Assembly: GCF_010723735.1 (NCBI RefSeq)
Contig: NZ_BLLB01000002.1
Coordinates: 5,642,001 to 5,706,000, forward strand
Length of the DNA stretch: 64,000 nucleotides
Direction: 5' to 3'
Origin: Mycolicibacterium hippocampi
Lineage (GTDB): Bacteria; Actinomycetota; Actinomycetes; Mycobacteriales; Mycobacteriaceae
Part shown: positions 8,021 through 15,900 of the stretch, piece by piece
How the letters are laid out: each line of letters starts with the position of its first letter
Position numbering within the stretch: the first letter of the stretch is position 1
Notes under the pieces: model-generated
What the model was told of the DNA's origin: nothing
Database searches by the model: none
Seen by the model: the letters and a program-made list of their open reading frames with translations, nothing else
Translations under genes and position numbers: made by a program

Positions 8021-9097
8021 TCACCACCCGATCCGGTCGATGGGGGTCGCCCCACGCGGCGGTGCGGCCGCCGGGTCCGGCGGGGTACGCGAGAACCGCG
8101 GTGCCGGCGCGGCCTGGTCGACGCCGTTGCGGGTGACGACGGTCTCGCGGGCCCGAAGGTGTTCGCTGTGTGCCGCTTCGGTCCAAGTGAGGACCGGGGT
8201 GACACACGCATCGGTCCCAGCGAAGATCTCGGTCCACTCGTCGCGGGTCTTGGTGGCGAACCGTTCGGCGAACAGCTTCTGCATGTCGGGGAAGGCTGAG
8301 CGATCCATCTGGGCGGGCAGGGATTCGGCCGACAGACCGAGGCCGGTGAGAAGCCGCGCATAGAACTGCGGTTCGATCGCGCCGACCGCCATGTACCTGC
8401 CGTCGGCGGTTTCGTAGGTGCGGTAGAACGGTGCGCTCCCGTCGAGCAGGAACGACTCCCGCTCGTCCTTGAGCGTGCCGGCCGCCTTCATCGTCCACGC
8501 CATCTGAGCCAGCACGCTGACCCCGTCGACCATGGCCGCGTCGATCACTTGTCCCTTGCCGGATCGCTCGCGTTCGTACAGCGCGGCGACGATGCCCACC
8601 GATGCCAACATCGAGCCGCCTCCGAAGTCGGCGACCAGGTTCAGCGGCGCCACCGGCGGCCTGTCGCGGTAGCCGATCGCCGCCAACACCCCCGTCTGCG
8701 ACAGGTAGTTGATGTCGTGACCCGCGGACATCGCCAGCGGGCCGTACTGGCCCCACCCGGTGACCCGGGCGAAGACCAACCTCGGGTTGACGGCCTCACA
8801 GTCCTGCGGCCCGATGCCGAGCCGCTCACAGGTACCCGGCCGGAAGCCGTCGATCAACACGTCGGCTCTGGCCACCAGCGCGAGCAACGCCTGGCGGTCC
8901 GCCTTCAGGTCCAGGTCGATCACCCGCTTACCGCGATGCATCAGGTCGACGTCCTCGGCCGGCATCTGCAGGCCGCCGGGACGGCGCACCCGAACCACGT
9001 CGGCACCCAGATCGGCCAGCATCATCGCGGCGTGCGGGCCCGGGCCGATCCCGCCTAGTTCGACGACCCTGACCCCGGCGAGGGGCCCTCCGCTCAC
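8021..9097 (-). CDS. CaiB/BaiF family CoA-transferase, alpha-methylacyl-CoA racemase type
   Basis: 358-residue class III CoA-transferase fold. The conserved GHDINYL segment supplies His127 and the LVADFGGGS segment supplies Asp157, matching the catalytic His126/Asp156 pair of the mycobacterial alpha-methylacyl-CoA racemase MCR with an offset of one. This supports 2-methylacyl-CoA epimerisation in branched-chain lipid or sterol side-chain breakdown rather than CoA transfer. Starts at GTG 9097, overlapping the upstream SRPBCC stop by 4 bp (GTGA), so translation is probably coupled. Orthologue of Rv0855 (far), from memory. Confidence 0.88.
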   Translation of the reverse strand: MSGGPLAGVRVVELGGIGPGPHAAMMLADLGADVVRVRRPGGLQMPAEDVDLMHRGKRVIDLDLKADRQALLALVARADVLIDGFRPGTCERLGIGPQDCEAVNPRLVFARVTGWGQYGPLAMSAGHDINYLSQTGVLAAIGYRDRPPVAPLNLVADFGGGSMLASVGIVAALYERERSGKGQVIDAAMVDGVSVLAQMAWTMKAAGTLKDERESFLLDGSAPFYRTYETADGRYMAVGAIEPQFYARLLTGLGLSAESLPAQMDRSAFPDMQKLFAERFATKTRDEWTEIFAGTDACVTPVLTWTEAAHSEHLRARETVVTRNGVDQAAPAPRFSRTPPDPAAAPPRGATPIDRIGW

Positions 9098-9534
9098 CCC
9101 TTGATGACCTTGAGCACCTGCTTGCGCAGACCTTCGGTGGCAGTCTCGACGCCGCCCTTCATCGTGCGCTTGAGGATGAAGCCGGGCATCGGCACCGACA
9201 GGTCGATCGCGATGTCGAACCGCACCCGGGTCTTGTCACCCTCCGGGGTCAGCGTGTAGCCGGCGTCCTGGGCCTTGAGCTGGCCGGCTGAGACAAGCGT
9301 CCAGGTGACCTCCCTGTCGCCCCAGGTGTATTCGATGACCTGCTCGTCGGTCAGGCCCGCAGCCTTCACGGTCATCTTGACCCGCTTGGGCCTGCCGTTG
9401 TCGTAGCTCTCCAAGATCTCCGCCTTCTGGTACTGCGGCGACCAGCTCGGTGTCGCTTCGACATCGGCGATGACGTCGAGGATCTGCTCGGGTGTTGCTT
9501 CGATCACGACTTCGCGGGAGTCCTTGGTTGCCAT
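9094..9534 (-). CDS. SRPBCC family protein
   Basis: 146-residue Bet v1-like protein starting MATKDSREVVIEATPEQILD. Strong similarity to the paralogue at 7517-7960 (WSPQYQKAEIL against WSSLHKDAEVL). The longer open frame to 9621 is rejected since the conserved first strand begins right after the ATG at 9534. First gene of the three-gene unit with the racemase and the second SRPBCC. Could carry or chaperone a hydrophobic acyl ligand for the racemase, which is inference only. Confidence 0.85.
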   Translation of the reverse strand: MATKDSREVVIEATPEQILDVIADVEATPSWSPQYQKAEILESYDNGRPKRVKMTVKAAGLTDEQVIEYTWGDREVTWTLVSAGQLKAQDAGYTLTPEGDKTRVRFDIAIDLSVPMPGFILKRTMKGGVETATEGLRKQVLKVIKG

Positions 9535-9680
9535 GGCGCGAACGATAGACCACGCCACAGGCTGTCCGGAACGGCTTGCCGGACGGTAGCCCGGATCTCG
9601 CGCCGCCGCTGAACCAATCACCGCGCGCTGGGTAACCGTTTGTCGTGACCGCGTCCTTCAAGCCCGCCCATGTATGCAGC

Positions 9681-9713
9681 GTTCGGTCCCCTCGGCGGGC
9701 GAGGGGACCGAAC
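9681..9713 (-). terminator. Strong hairpin terminator after the GjpA-like gene
   Basis: Perfect 14-bp stem (GTTCGGTCCCCTCG paired with CGAGGGGACCGAAC) around a 5-base loop, 18 bp beyond the stop of the gene at 9731. No U tract follows on either strand, as is common for mycobacterial terminators. It could also stop read-through from the opposite side. Confidence 0.7.
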
Positions 9714-9730
9714 CGTGTGGGATGTTCTGA

Positions 9731-11173
9731 CTAGTCGGAGTCGCTCGAACCGGAATCACTCGAGCCGGAATCACTCGAGCCGGAATCGCTCGAGCCGGAA
9801 TCGCTATCGGAGCTACCGGACTCGGAGCTGCCACTGCCGGGTTCGCTGTCGCCGGTGGCTCCGCTGCCGCCATCGTCGCCCGCGGCGTCGCCACCGCCGG
9901 AGCCATCGTCGGACGCGTCGGCCTCATCAGCGGCGAGGCTGTCCTCCAACGCCGACGAGTCTCCGGCATCGTCGGTCTCCTCAGCCGCGAGACCGTCCTC
10001 GGATGCCGAATCCTCCTCGACACCGTCGGACTCCTCGACCAGACGCTTCTTCGTACCGGAAACATCCTCGGCATCCACGACTTCGGCCTCGCCGGCGACC
10101 TCAGATTGCTCCGCTGCCGATTCCTCCGTAGAACCCTCGGACGCATCGCCGGTCTCCTCGGTCACCGAGGCGTCGACGGCGTCCGCGGCACGTGAATCCC
10201 CATCGGCACTCGCCGTTGCGGTTTCGGTGTCAGATGGTTGCTCGCCTTCGGTGTCCGCGCTGGCCAAGATGGCCGGAGGAGTGTCCGCCGGCCCGGTGGT
10301 CGCCGATTCCGGGCTCTCTTCCTCCGGAGCGATCGCCTCCGCGATCGCCCTTGGCAGGGTCACGACGAGGGCGTGGACGAGTCCGTCTTCGGAGAACAGG
10401 CCGGGGAATTCGGTTCCGGCCAGATTGGTGTAACCATTGAGAACCGCACCGGTGAGGGCGGCGGGAATGTTGATGATCGCGTTGAGCGCCGCGCCGACGT
10501 CGCCGTCACCCAACGAATCGAACGTCTCCTGCAGGCTGTCGCCGAACGCGTTGACCGGTCCCAGCACCGTCCCGAGCGCTCCGAGGGCGATCGGCAGCAC
10601 CGTCGCCGGGTCGGTGACGGTCTGGACGACGTTTGCAAAGTTCTGCGCCATCGTGCCCGGGATCTCCAGCACACCACTGTCCAGTACAGGAAAGGCCACG
10701 TTGAGCACCGGCGAAAGGAACAGCGCCTGGGTCGCCGTTTCGATGGCACCGGCGATGTTGCCCGAGGCCAGCTCCTCGGCGGCGGTCTGCAGCTGGGCTC
10801 CCAACCCGAAAGCGTTGTCCGGGGAGATGTACTCGATGAAACCGTTGATGGCACCCGCTCCCGCCGAGACCACGGCCTCACCGTTGCCGAGCTGATTCAG
10901 GATGAACTGGCGGAGTATCGGCGCCGGGTCCGAGAGCACCTCCTCGCCCAGCGTGGCCACGTTGCTGTAGGCGGACGTGACGACCTCGGCCCAGGCAGTG
11001 ATGGGGTTCGCCGTCGTGGCGAGTTGCAGGTCGGCGGTCGACACCGTGACGGCAGATTGGGCGTTCACGCCGGGAGGACCGAGCGGTGCAGCCACCACCG
11101 GTGACACGGCTATGACGCTCGCGCCTGCCAGTGCGACTCCCGAGGTGAGGTAGGACTTCGCAGCACGGTTCAT
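9731..11173 (-). CDS. gjpA: GjpA-like secreted/outer-membrane protein with acidic Ser-Asp repeat tail
   Basis: 480 residues. An N-terminal signal peptide (GVALAGASVIAVSPVVAA, cleavage near residue 29) is followed by a domain to about residue 260 with NPITAWAEVVTSAYSN and VLNGYTNLAG motifs typical of mycobacterial proteins annotated as porin GjpA. The remaining 200 residues are extremely acidic and Ala/Ser/Glu/Asp-rich, ending in GSSDSGSSDS repeats with no sorting motif. The ATG at 11173 has an excellent Shine-Dalgarno (AAAGGAGAAG); an upstream in-frame start is rejected. It is monocistronic with a strong terminator. The pore function is by family annotation, and the tail looks disordered and possibly surface exposed. 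Confidence 0.7.
   Translation of the reverse strand: MNRAAKSYLTSGVALAGASVIAVSPVVAAPLGPPGVNAQSAVTVSTADLQLATTANPITAWAEVVTSAYSNVATLGEEVLSDPAPILRQFILNQLGNGEAVVSAGAGAINGFIEYISPDNAFGLGAQLQTAAEELASGNIAGAIETATQALFLSPVLNVAFPVLDSGVLEIPGTMAQNFANVVQTVTDPATVLPIALGALGTVLGPVNAFGDSLQETFDSLGDGDVGAALNAIINIPAALTGAVLNGYTNLAGTEFPGLFSEDGLVHALVVTLPRAIAEAIAPEEESPESATTGPADTPPAILASADTEGEQPSDTETATASADGDSRAADAVDASVTEETGDASEGSTEESAAEQSEVAGEAEVVDAEDVSGTKKRLVEESDGVEEDSASEDGLAAEETDDAGDSSALEDSLAADEADASDDGSGGGDAAGDDGGSGATGDSEPGSGSSESGSSDSDSGSSDSGSSDSGSSDSGSSDSD
9733..9806. repeat. 15-bp tandem repeat encoding the Ser-Asp tail
   Basis: About four to five near-identical copies of GGAATCACTCGAGCC, some with GCT in place of ACT. 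They encode G-S-S-D-S units at the C-terminus of the GjpA-like protein. Such in-frame repeats can expand or contract by slippage and recombination. Confidence 0.8.
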
Positions 11174-11701
11174 CTTCTCTCCTTTACGTGAACGTGATTT
11201 GTGCCACATCGCAATTTACTCGCGGGTAAGCCCATTGATGTCGGAATTGAGAATATGCAACGCGCATCGTGAATTTGATAAAATACCTGTTCAAGTCGTT
11301 ACTAAGCGTTACTAATTAGCTAATTGGGTTCCCTTAGGTATGCCATTTGTCTAGTCGGGCAAATTTCGCGTGACCGATGATGGATCAGGCTCTCCACCAC
11401 GCCCGGAAGCAACCTTTCAACTTCGCTGCACCATGGCGCCTACTGCCACTTTTCCGCCGCACAGCGCTGTGACGGTCGTCACGGGACTTTGCCATCCGGC
11501 GGTGGCGAGGTCTTCGTCGCCGGCACGAGCCGAAGCCCGCCGACTTGGCAGTGGGCAAACGCTTCAGACGGGTCACGTCTTGTTAGCTGCAGAAGTTTCG
11601 CGCGCCCCGACGCCGCCCCCGGCGTTCGCCAACCAACACGGTGTCCCCCTCAGCCACTGTGGTAGCTGGAGACTCCCGAGGCGATGTTCGCCAACCCGGC
11701 G
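11174..11701. other. Intergenic stretch without a supported gene
   Basis: 528 bp between the GjpA-like start and the 3-prime end of the FAD oxidoreductase. The part from about 11210 to 11350 is clearly AT-richer than the surroundings and should hold the promoter and leader of the GjpA-like gene. The rest shows only short frames without coding character. No tRNA or obvious hairpin seen. Confidence 0.6.
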
Positions 11702-13264
11702 TCAGCCGCGGTCGGCGAGCACCTGTTGGGCGGCGTTGTAGCCGGGAATGAAGGTGATGCCGGGGCCACCGTGACATCCTGCGCTGGCCAGGTACAGTCC
11801 GTCGAGTGGAATCGGTTGGTCCACATATCCTTTCGCCCCGGGACGGTTGGGGCCCATCTGCTCGGGATGAATCAACCCGTGACAGTAGTCGCCGCCCGGG
11901 GCACCGAACATCGTGCCCATGTGTTTCGGGGTGAACGTGGTGTGACGCGTGATCAGGCTCTCGAAGTCGGGCGCCAGCCGGGTGATCTTCTCGATCACCC
12001 GGCGACCCATCTCGGCCTTCATATCCCCGTAGCTCGATTCGCTCTGCTCGATCGGGAACCACAGCGAGAACGCTGAGGCCGCGTGCTTGCCGGGCGGCGC
12101 CAGGCCGGGATCGTTGGCCGACGGGATCTGCAGTGCGATGGCGGGGTCGGCGGGAACGATCCCGCGCCCCGAATCCTCCCACTGCCGCTGCAACTCTTCG
12201 GGCGTGCTGAAAATCCCGATGGCCGACTGGTAGTCGGGGTCGTTGAGCACCTCGTAGGGCTCGGCGAACGTCGGCGGTCCGTCGAGCGCGAAGTGCATCT
12301 GCAGGTAGCTTCCCCGATGATCGATGTGCGAGAACCGTTCCCGGATGTCGGCCGGCACCGCGGTGGGGTCGATCAGGCCGTTGACGGTGAGATCCGGTGC
12401 GACAGCGGAGACGACCACCCCAGCGCTCACGGTCGACCCGTCGTCCAGCCGGATGCCGCAGGCGCGGCCGTCGCCGACGAGGATCTCCTCGACCTTGCTG
12501 CGCAGGCGTAACTGACCGCCCGCGGCGGTGAACAGTTGCAGCAGGTGTTCGGTCACCGCGCCCATTCCGCCACGGAACTTCTTGATCAACGTGGCGTTCT
12601 CGTCGGGCACCGCCAGCCCGAAAGCCAGTGCCGCTGCGCTGCCCGGGGTGGCGGGACCCCGGTAGGTGGTGTTGACGGCCAGGAAGGCCAGCATTCCGCG
12701 CAACGCGCCGTGCTTCTCCCGGTCCGGGAGGTACCGGTCGAGCACGTCGCTGACCGAGCCGAACAGCATGTCGTTGATCGCCTGCCGTTCGAATTCGTTT
12801 GTCGCACAGGCATACATCTCGTCCAGGGTTTTCGGTGGCTGGGCGGCGTCGAACCGGCCCAGCGCCCTCGTCGGAGCCTGGCACCACGCCATCAGACCAG
12901 CCATACCGTTGACGGCTTCGGCGCCGTGCACCTCGTTGAGGTGGGTCAGCAGCTTCATCGGGTCGGTGTAGTAGATAACGGGGTCGTCGCCGACGCCGCG
13001 CAGTTGCACCGACATCACCTCGAGGTCGACCGTGGGCAACTCGTCCAGTCCGAGCGCGGCGCTGACGACCGCGGACGTCGGCACCTGTACCGAGCCGGCG
13101 ATCTCGAACCGGAAGCCGTCGAAGAGCTCGACGGTGGAGGCCATTCCGCCCGGATAGAGCTTGGCGTCCAGGCACAGGGTCCGCAGTCCTGCCTGCTGCA
13201 TCAGGGCAGCGGCGGTGAGGCCGTTGTGTCCGGCGCCCACGACGATGGCATCGAAGTCCGTCAT
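11702..13264 (-). CDS. FAD-dependent oxidoreductase, phytoene desaturase/PYROXD2-like
   Basis: 520-residue flavoprotein of the amine oxidase/phytoene desaturase superfamily. The N-terminal Rossmann motif is VVGAGHNGLTAAALMQQAG (about residues 8-26), followed by PGGMAST, and the C-terminal FAD-contacting segment is LYLASAGCHGGPGITFIPG. The natural reaction of the PYROXD2 subgroup is not established, so only a general redox role is claimed. Start ATG at 13264. The palindrome GTCAATATTGAC 32 bp upstream and the TetR genes further upstream on the same strand suggest repressor control. Confidence 0.85.
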   Translation of the reverse strand: MTDFDAIVVGAGHNGLTAAALMQQAGLRTLCLDAKLYPGGMASTVELFDGFRFEIAGSVQVPTSAVVSAALGLDELPTVDLEVMSVQLRGVGDDPVIYYTDPMKLLTHLNEVHGAEAVNGMAGLMAWCQAPTRALGRFDAAQPPKTLDEMYACATNEFERQAINDMLFGSVSDVLDRYLPDREKHGALRGMLAFLAVNTTYRGPATPGSAAALAFGLAVPDENATLIKKFRGGMGAVTEHLLQLFTAAGGQLRLRSKVEEILVGDGRACGIRLDDGSTVSAGVVVSAVAPDLTVNGLIDPTAVPADIRERFSHIDHRGSYLQMHFALDGPPTFAEPYEVLNDPDYQSAIGIFSTPEELQRQWEDSGRGIVPADPAIALQIPSANDPGLAPPGKHAASAFSLWFPIEQSESSYGDMKAEMGRRVIEKITRLAPDFESLITRHTTFTPKHMGTMFGAPGGDYCHGLIHPEQMGPNRPGAKGYVDQPIPLDGLYLASAGCHGGPGITFIPGYNAAQQVLADRG

Positions 13265-13291
13265 CGCCCGAGGCTGACACGGTGCCTCAGG

Positions 13292-13311
13292 TTTTGTCAA
13301 TATTGACGAAA
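13292..13311. promoter_or_regulatory. TetR-type operator candidate
   Basis: TTTTGTCAATATTGACGAAA: the central 12 bp (13296-13307, GTCAATATTGAC) are a perfect palindrome and the flanks match except for one pair. It lies 28 bp upstream of the FAD oxidoreductase ATG, where a bound repressor would overlap the promoter. The adjacent TetR gene is the obvious candidate ligand. Confidence 0.55.
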
Positions 13312-13321
13312 CTCTTTCCCA

Positions 13322-13382
13322 GCCGGAACGGTATTCCAGGCGAGAAAATTCGAGAAGACGCCTGCTGGAATACCGTTCCGGC
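13322..13382. repeat. 18-bp perfect inverted repeat with 25-bp loop
   Basis: Left arm 13322-13339 is GCCGGAACGGTATTCCAG and right arm 13365-13382 is its exact reverse complement. An alternative nested pairing (CAGGCG with CGCCTG) exists inside. It begins 2 bp after the TetR stop codon, so it may terminate the TetR transcript, but its length and perfect match exceed a typical terminator. Confidence 0.75.
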
Positions 13383-13384
13383 GA

Positions 13385-13990
13385 TCAGATCCGGTCGTCG
13401 ATGCCGGTCCGCAGCAGTTGCAGGGCGTGTCGGCACAGCCGGTCCAACTCGGGCAGCGAGCGGTCCTCGCCGAGCATCCACACCTCCATCGCCCCGAACA
13501 CCGCGGCCGCGATGCACCGTGCGGTGACGGTGACCCGCATCCGTTCGTCGGTCCCCGGGTCGGGTGGGTCGGCGCCCGCCACGTGCGCCTCGATGGCCTC
13601 GGCGAAATCCGCCTCGACCTGCCGCAGGTGGCGCACGATCCGGCCTGGGTCCAGCTCCTGGGCGCGCATCGAGGCGATCTTGGTGACCGCCCAGTCGTCG
13701 TAGGGCGACGCCATGATCGCCGACTGCACCGACTCGATGATCGTCTCGTCGGGTGAGCGCGCTGCCAGTGCAGCGCGGAACCAGTGCAGGCCCGCGTCGT
13801 AGTCGGCGAACAACAGATCGTGCTTGGACGCGAAGTGGCGGTAGAAGGTGCGCAGCGAGACCCCGGCGTCGGCAGCGATCTGCTCGGCCGACGTGTCCTC
13901 GACCCCCTGGGCCAGGAATCTCACCACCGCGGCCCGCCTGAGCGCTTCCCGGGTGCGCTCGCTGCGCGCAGTCTGAGCAGGGCGGACCAT
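13385..13990 (-). CDS. TetR/AcrR family transcriptional regulator
   Basis: 201-residue repressor. The DNA-binding domain near residues 10-55 contains TSAEQIAADAGVSLRTFYRH followed by FASKHDLL, the standard TetR helix-turn-helix; the C-terminal helical domain would bind an effector. It lies 120 bp upstream of the FAD oxidoreductase on the same strand, with a large hairpin between. Likely target: the palindrome at 13292. Effector unknown. Confidence 0.9.
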   Translation of the reverse strand: MVRPAQTARSERTREALRRAAVVRFLAQGVEDTSAEQIAADAGVSLRTFYRHFASKHDLLFADYDAGLHWFRAALAARSPDETIIESVQSAIMASPYDDWAVTKIASMRAQELDPGRIVRHLRQVEADFAEAIEAHVAGADPPDPGTDERMRVTVTARCIAAAVFGAMEVWMLGEDRSLPELDRLCRHALQLLRTGIDDRI

Positions 13991-14019
13991 GCCCGTAAAG
14001 TACCGCCCGCGCTGCGGGA

Positions 14020-14634
14020 TCAGGAGCGGTTGGGGCTCAGCAGGGAGATCGACGCGTCGACGGCCTCGTCGGTGACGTCGCCCATCCGGCCGCCTTCTTC
14101 CACCGTGATCGCGGTCAGTTCACGCAGACCGCCGAGCAGCATGATGATCCGTCGGCGCGATATCGGGCCCACGCCCGCCGCCCGGAATTCGTCGGTGTCC
14201 CCCAGGGCGCCGACCATGTCGATGAAGCTCTCCATCGCGTCCCGCTGCAGACCCCGCGCGGCGGCGCCCAACGCCGGCACGTCGCGGATCCAGCTCAGCA
14301 TGAGCGCCGATCGCTCCTCCCCCGAGGAGATCCACGCCTCGATGGCCTGTCGTACCTGCTTCTGCCAGGGCGCGCTCGGGTCGACCGCGTCCGAGATCTG
14401 CCTGACCTGATCGATGTTGGCGTCGGACAGCAACGCGACAAAACAGGCTTCCCTGCTGTCGAAGTGCTCGTAGAACGTGCGCCGCGAGGTCCTCGCCCGG
14501 CGGACGATGTCGGCCACCGTCGACTTGGCATAGCCGACTTCGGTGATCGAGTCCTCCAGCGCAACGAGCAGCCGCTGCCGAAAGTCGTTTCTGCCAGCGT
14601 CGCCGCCGATGCCGGTCGTGTCCGCGGGTTTCAT
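14020..14634 (-). CDS. TetR/AcrR family transcriptional regulator
   Basis: 204 residues with an N-terminal TetR domain (STVADIVRRARTSRRTFYEH, then FDSREACFVALL). It precedes the other TetR gene by 29 bp on the same strand, so two regulators of the same family may be co-transcribed. The C-terminal domains differ, implying different effectors. No operator could be assigned to this one. Confidence 0.88.
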   Translation of the reverse strand: MKPADTTGIGGDAGRNDFRQRLLVALEDSITEVGYAKSTVADIVRRARTSRRTFYEHFDSREACFVALLSDANIDQVRQISDAVDPSAPWQKQVRQAIEAWISSGEERSALMLSWIRDVPALGAAARGLQRDAMESFIDMVGALGDTDEFRAAGVGPISRRRIIMLLGGLRELTAITVEEGGRMGDVTDEAVDASISLLSPNRS

Positions 14635-14655
14635 GTCACCGACATGATTTCACGC

Positions 14656-15225
14656 TCAGCGGCAGTAGTGACGGGTGGCGAAGTCGATGGCCTGCCGGTA
14701 GAGCGGATCCAGCGATCGGGTCTCTGTCACCACCGCTTTCGCCGCGTCGAGATCGGCCGGGCACGTCGGCGAGTGCAGCACCGTCCACTCGTCTGCCATC
14801 TCGGTGACCATCGTCCGGTTGAGCCCGTCGATGGTGGCGCGTGAGGACGCCAGATCAGGAGCCTGCACGGGTGCCGACGCGGGATCGAACTTCCATCGCG
14901 CGAGTCGGGTGTACTCGATGGCCACGGTGGCGTCGATCTGGTCGCGGAAGGCCGACGTCACGTAGGCCGGATCGATCTGGCGGTCGGTCGCGTCGGCGGC
15001 CACGGCATCGAGGACCTGCTGTTCGCGTGCCGGGTCCTCGATGAGCCCGCCGGTCAGCAGTTTGGATGCGGCCACCGGTTCGGCGACCTGGAGTCGTTGC
15101 GCAGCGGCGTCCACCAGCGGAACCAGTGGGTTCTCGGGTTGGCCGTGAGCGGCGGCAGGTGAGACCAGCATGGCCAGAGCGGCGGCGACGCAGAACGCGG
15201 CTGCGCGGATACCCGAGTCGATCAT
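14656..15225 (-). CDS. Secreted chorismate mutase (AroQ gamma type)
   Basis: 189 residues with a Sec signal peptide (AAAFCVAAALAMLVSPAAAHG) and an all-helical AroQ domain, resembling the periplasmic/secreted *MtCM (Rv1885c) of M. tuberculosis, which converts chorismate to prephenate. Active-site-like elements are ASKLLTGGLIEDPAREQQVL and the C-terminal Cys-containing tail (HYCR), which can pair with Cys in SPTCPAD. The ATG is only 2 nt beyond the 3-prime end of the tRNA-Phe gene, leaving no room for a promoter or ribosome-binding site outside the tRNA. Translation may start on a leaderless end made by tRNA processing. Confidence 0.85.
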   Translation of the reverse strand: MIDSGIRAAAFCVAAALAMLVSPAAAHGQPENPLVPLVDAAAQRLQVAEPVAASKLLTGGLIEDPAREQQVLDAVAADATDRQIDPAYVTSAFRDQIDATVAIEYTRLARWKFDPASAPVQAPDLASSRATIDGLNRTMVTEMADEWTVLHSPTCPADLDAAKAVVTETRSLDPLYRQAIDFATRHYCR

Positions 15226-15227
15226 TG

Positions 15228-15301
15228 TGGCCAGGGCCGGGATCGAACCGGCGACCTTCCGCTTTTCAGGCGGACGCTCGTACCAACTGAGCTACCTGGC
15301 C
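15228..15301 (-). tRNA. tRNA-Phe (GAA)
   Basis: 74-nt cloverleaf: acceptor GGCCAGG pairs with CCTGGCC, D-arm AGCTCAGTTGGTACGAGC, anticodon loop CTGAAAA (anticodon GAA), T-arm GGTTCGATCC. CCA is not encoded. The chorismate mutase ATG follows two bases after the discriminator. Confidence 0.97.
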
Positions 15302-15346
15302 GGACGGCCCGACCACTTCGTCGAACGAAGCGCCTCGCCGTAATGG

Positions 15347-15420
15347 CGACCCTGACGGGACTCGAACCCGCGACCTCCGCCGTGACAGGGCGGCGCGCTA
15401 ACCAACTGCGCCACAGGGCC
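15347..15420 (-). tRNA. tRNA-Asp (GTC)
   Basis: 74-nt cloverleaf with acceptor GGCCCTG/CAGGGTC (one G-U pair), anticodon loop CTGTCAC (anticodon GTC) and T-loop GTTCGAGTC. CCA not encoded. Lies 45 bp upstream of tRNA-Phe, so co-transcription is likely. Confidence 0.97.
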
Positions 15421-15457
15421 TTACTCGTGCAGCTTCCGTCGGAACGGTCGCCGCGTG

Positions 15458-15530
15458 TACCCCCTACGGGATTCGAACCCGCGCTACCGCCTTGAAAGGG
15501 CGGCGTCCTAGGCCGCTAGACGAAGGGGGC
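15458..15530 (-). tRNA. tRNA-Glu (TTC)
   Basis: 73-nt cloverleaf with acceptor GCCCCCT/AGGGGGT, anticodon loop CTTTCAA (anticodon TTC) and T-loop GTTCGAATC. First gene of the Glu-Asp-Phe array on the minus strand. Confidence 0.97.
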
Positions 15531-15664
15531 CGGCCGAATCTCTTCGGGGTACTCACAACAACATGTCGTTGGGAGCTTCGATAGCTTAGGGTACCGACAC
15601 CCAAATCCTCAAACGAGCAGCCCGCCGCTATCCTTTGCAGTGCCGGTTTCACATCCACCGATAC

Positions 15665-15740
15665 GCCCCTATAGCTCAGTTGGTAGAGCTACGGACTTTT
15701 AATCCGCAGGTCGCAGGTTCGAGCCCTGCTGGGGGCACCA
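15665..15740 (+). tRNA. tRNA-Lys (TTT)
   Basis: 76-nt cloverleaf including an encoded CCA: acceptor GCCCCTA/TGGGGGC, anticodon loop CTTTTAA (anticodon TTT), T-loop GTTCGAGCC. Divergent from the Glu-Asp-Phe array. The encoded CCA sets it apart from the three neighbours. Confidence 0.97.
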
Positions 15741-15900
15741 CGCGAAAGCCCAAGTCAGGGCCTCGCAGCTCCGCAACCTGTTTGGCTAGCGGCCCACGTC
15801 GGCGCCACCGTGTCCACATCTCGTCCACACTTGTGAAAACTGGCCAAGCCGTAGTCCACGTCGTGAGCGTAGGCATGACCGCCGACAGAACCGCACAGCG

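Noticed and set aside
9733..9806. Tandem repeats as a CRISPR array
   Set aside because: Repeats are 15 bp, contiguous, in frame and code for Ser-Asp; there are no spacers.
11370..11741. 123-codon plus-strand frame near the FAD oxidoreductase 3-prime end
   Set aside because: Overlaps a confident gene antisense, low-complexity composition, no ribosome site.
15676..15876. Minus-strand frame whose C-terminus reads PPAGLEPATCGLK
   Set aside because: This tail is the antisense translation of tRNA-Lys, a well-known spurious protein signature.
15741..15900. Possible integrase remnant after tRNA-Lys
   Set aside because: No conserved tyrosine-recombinase motif and no repeat of the tRNA end could be recognised.
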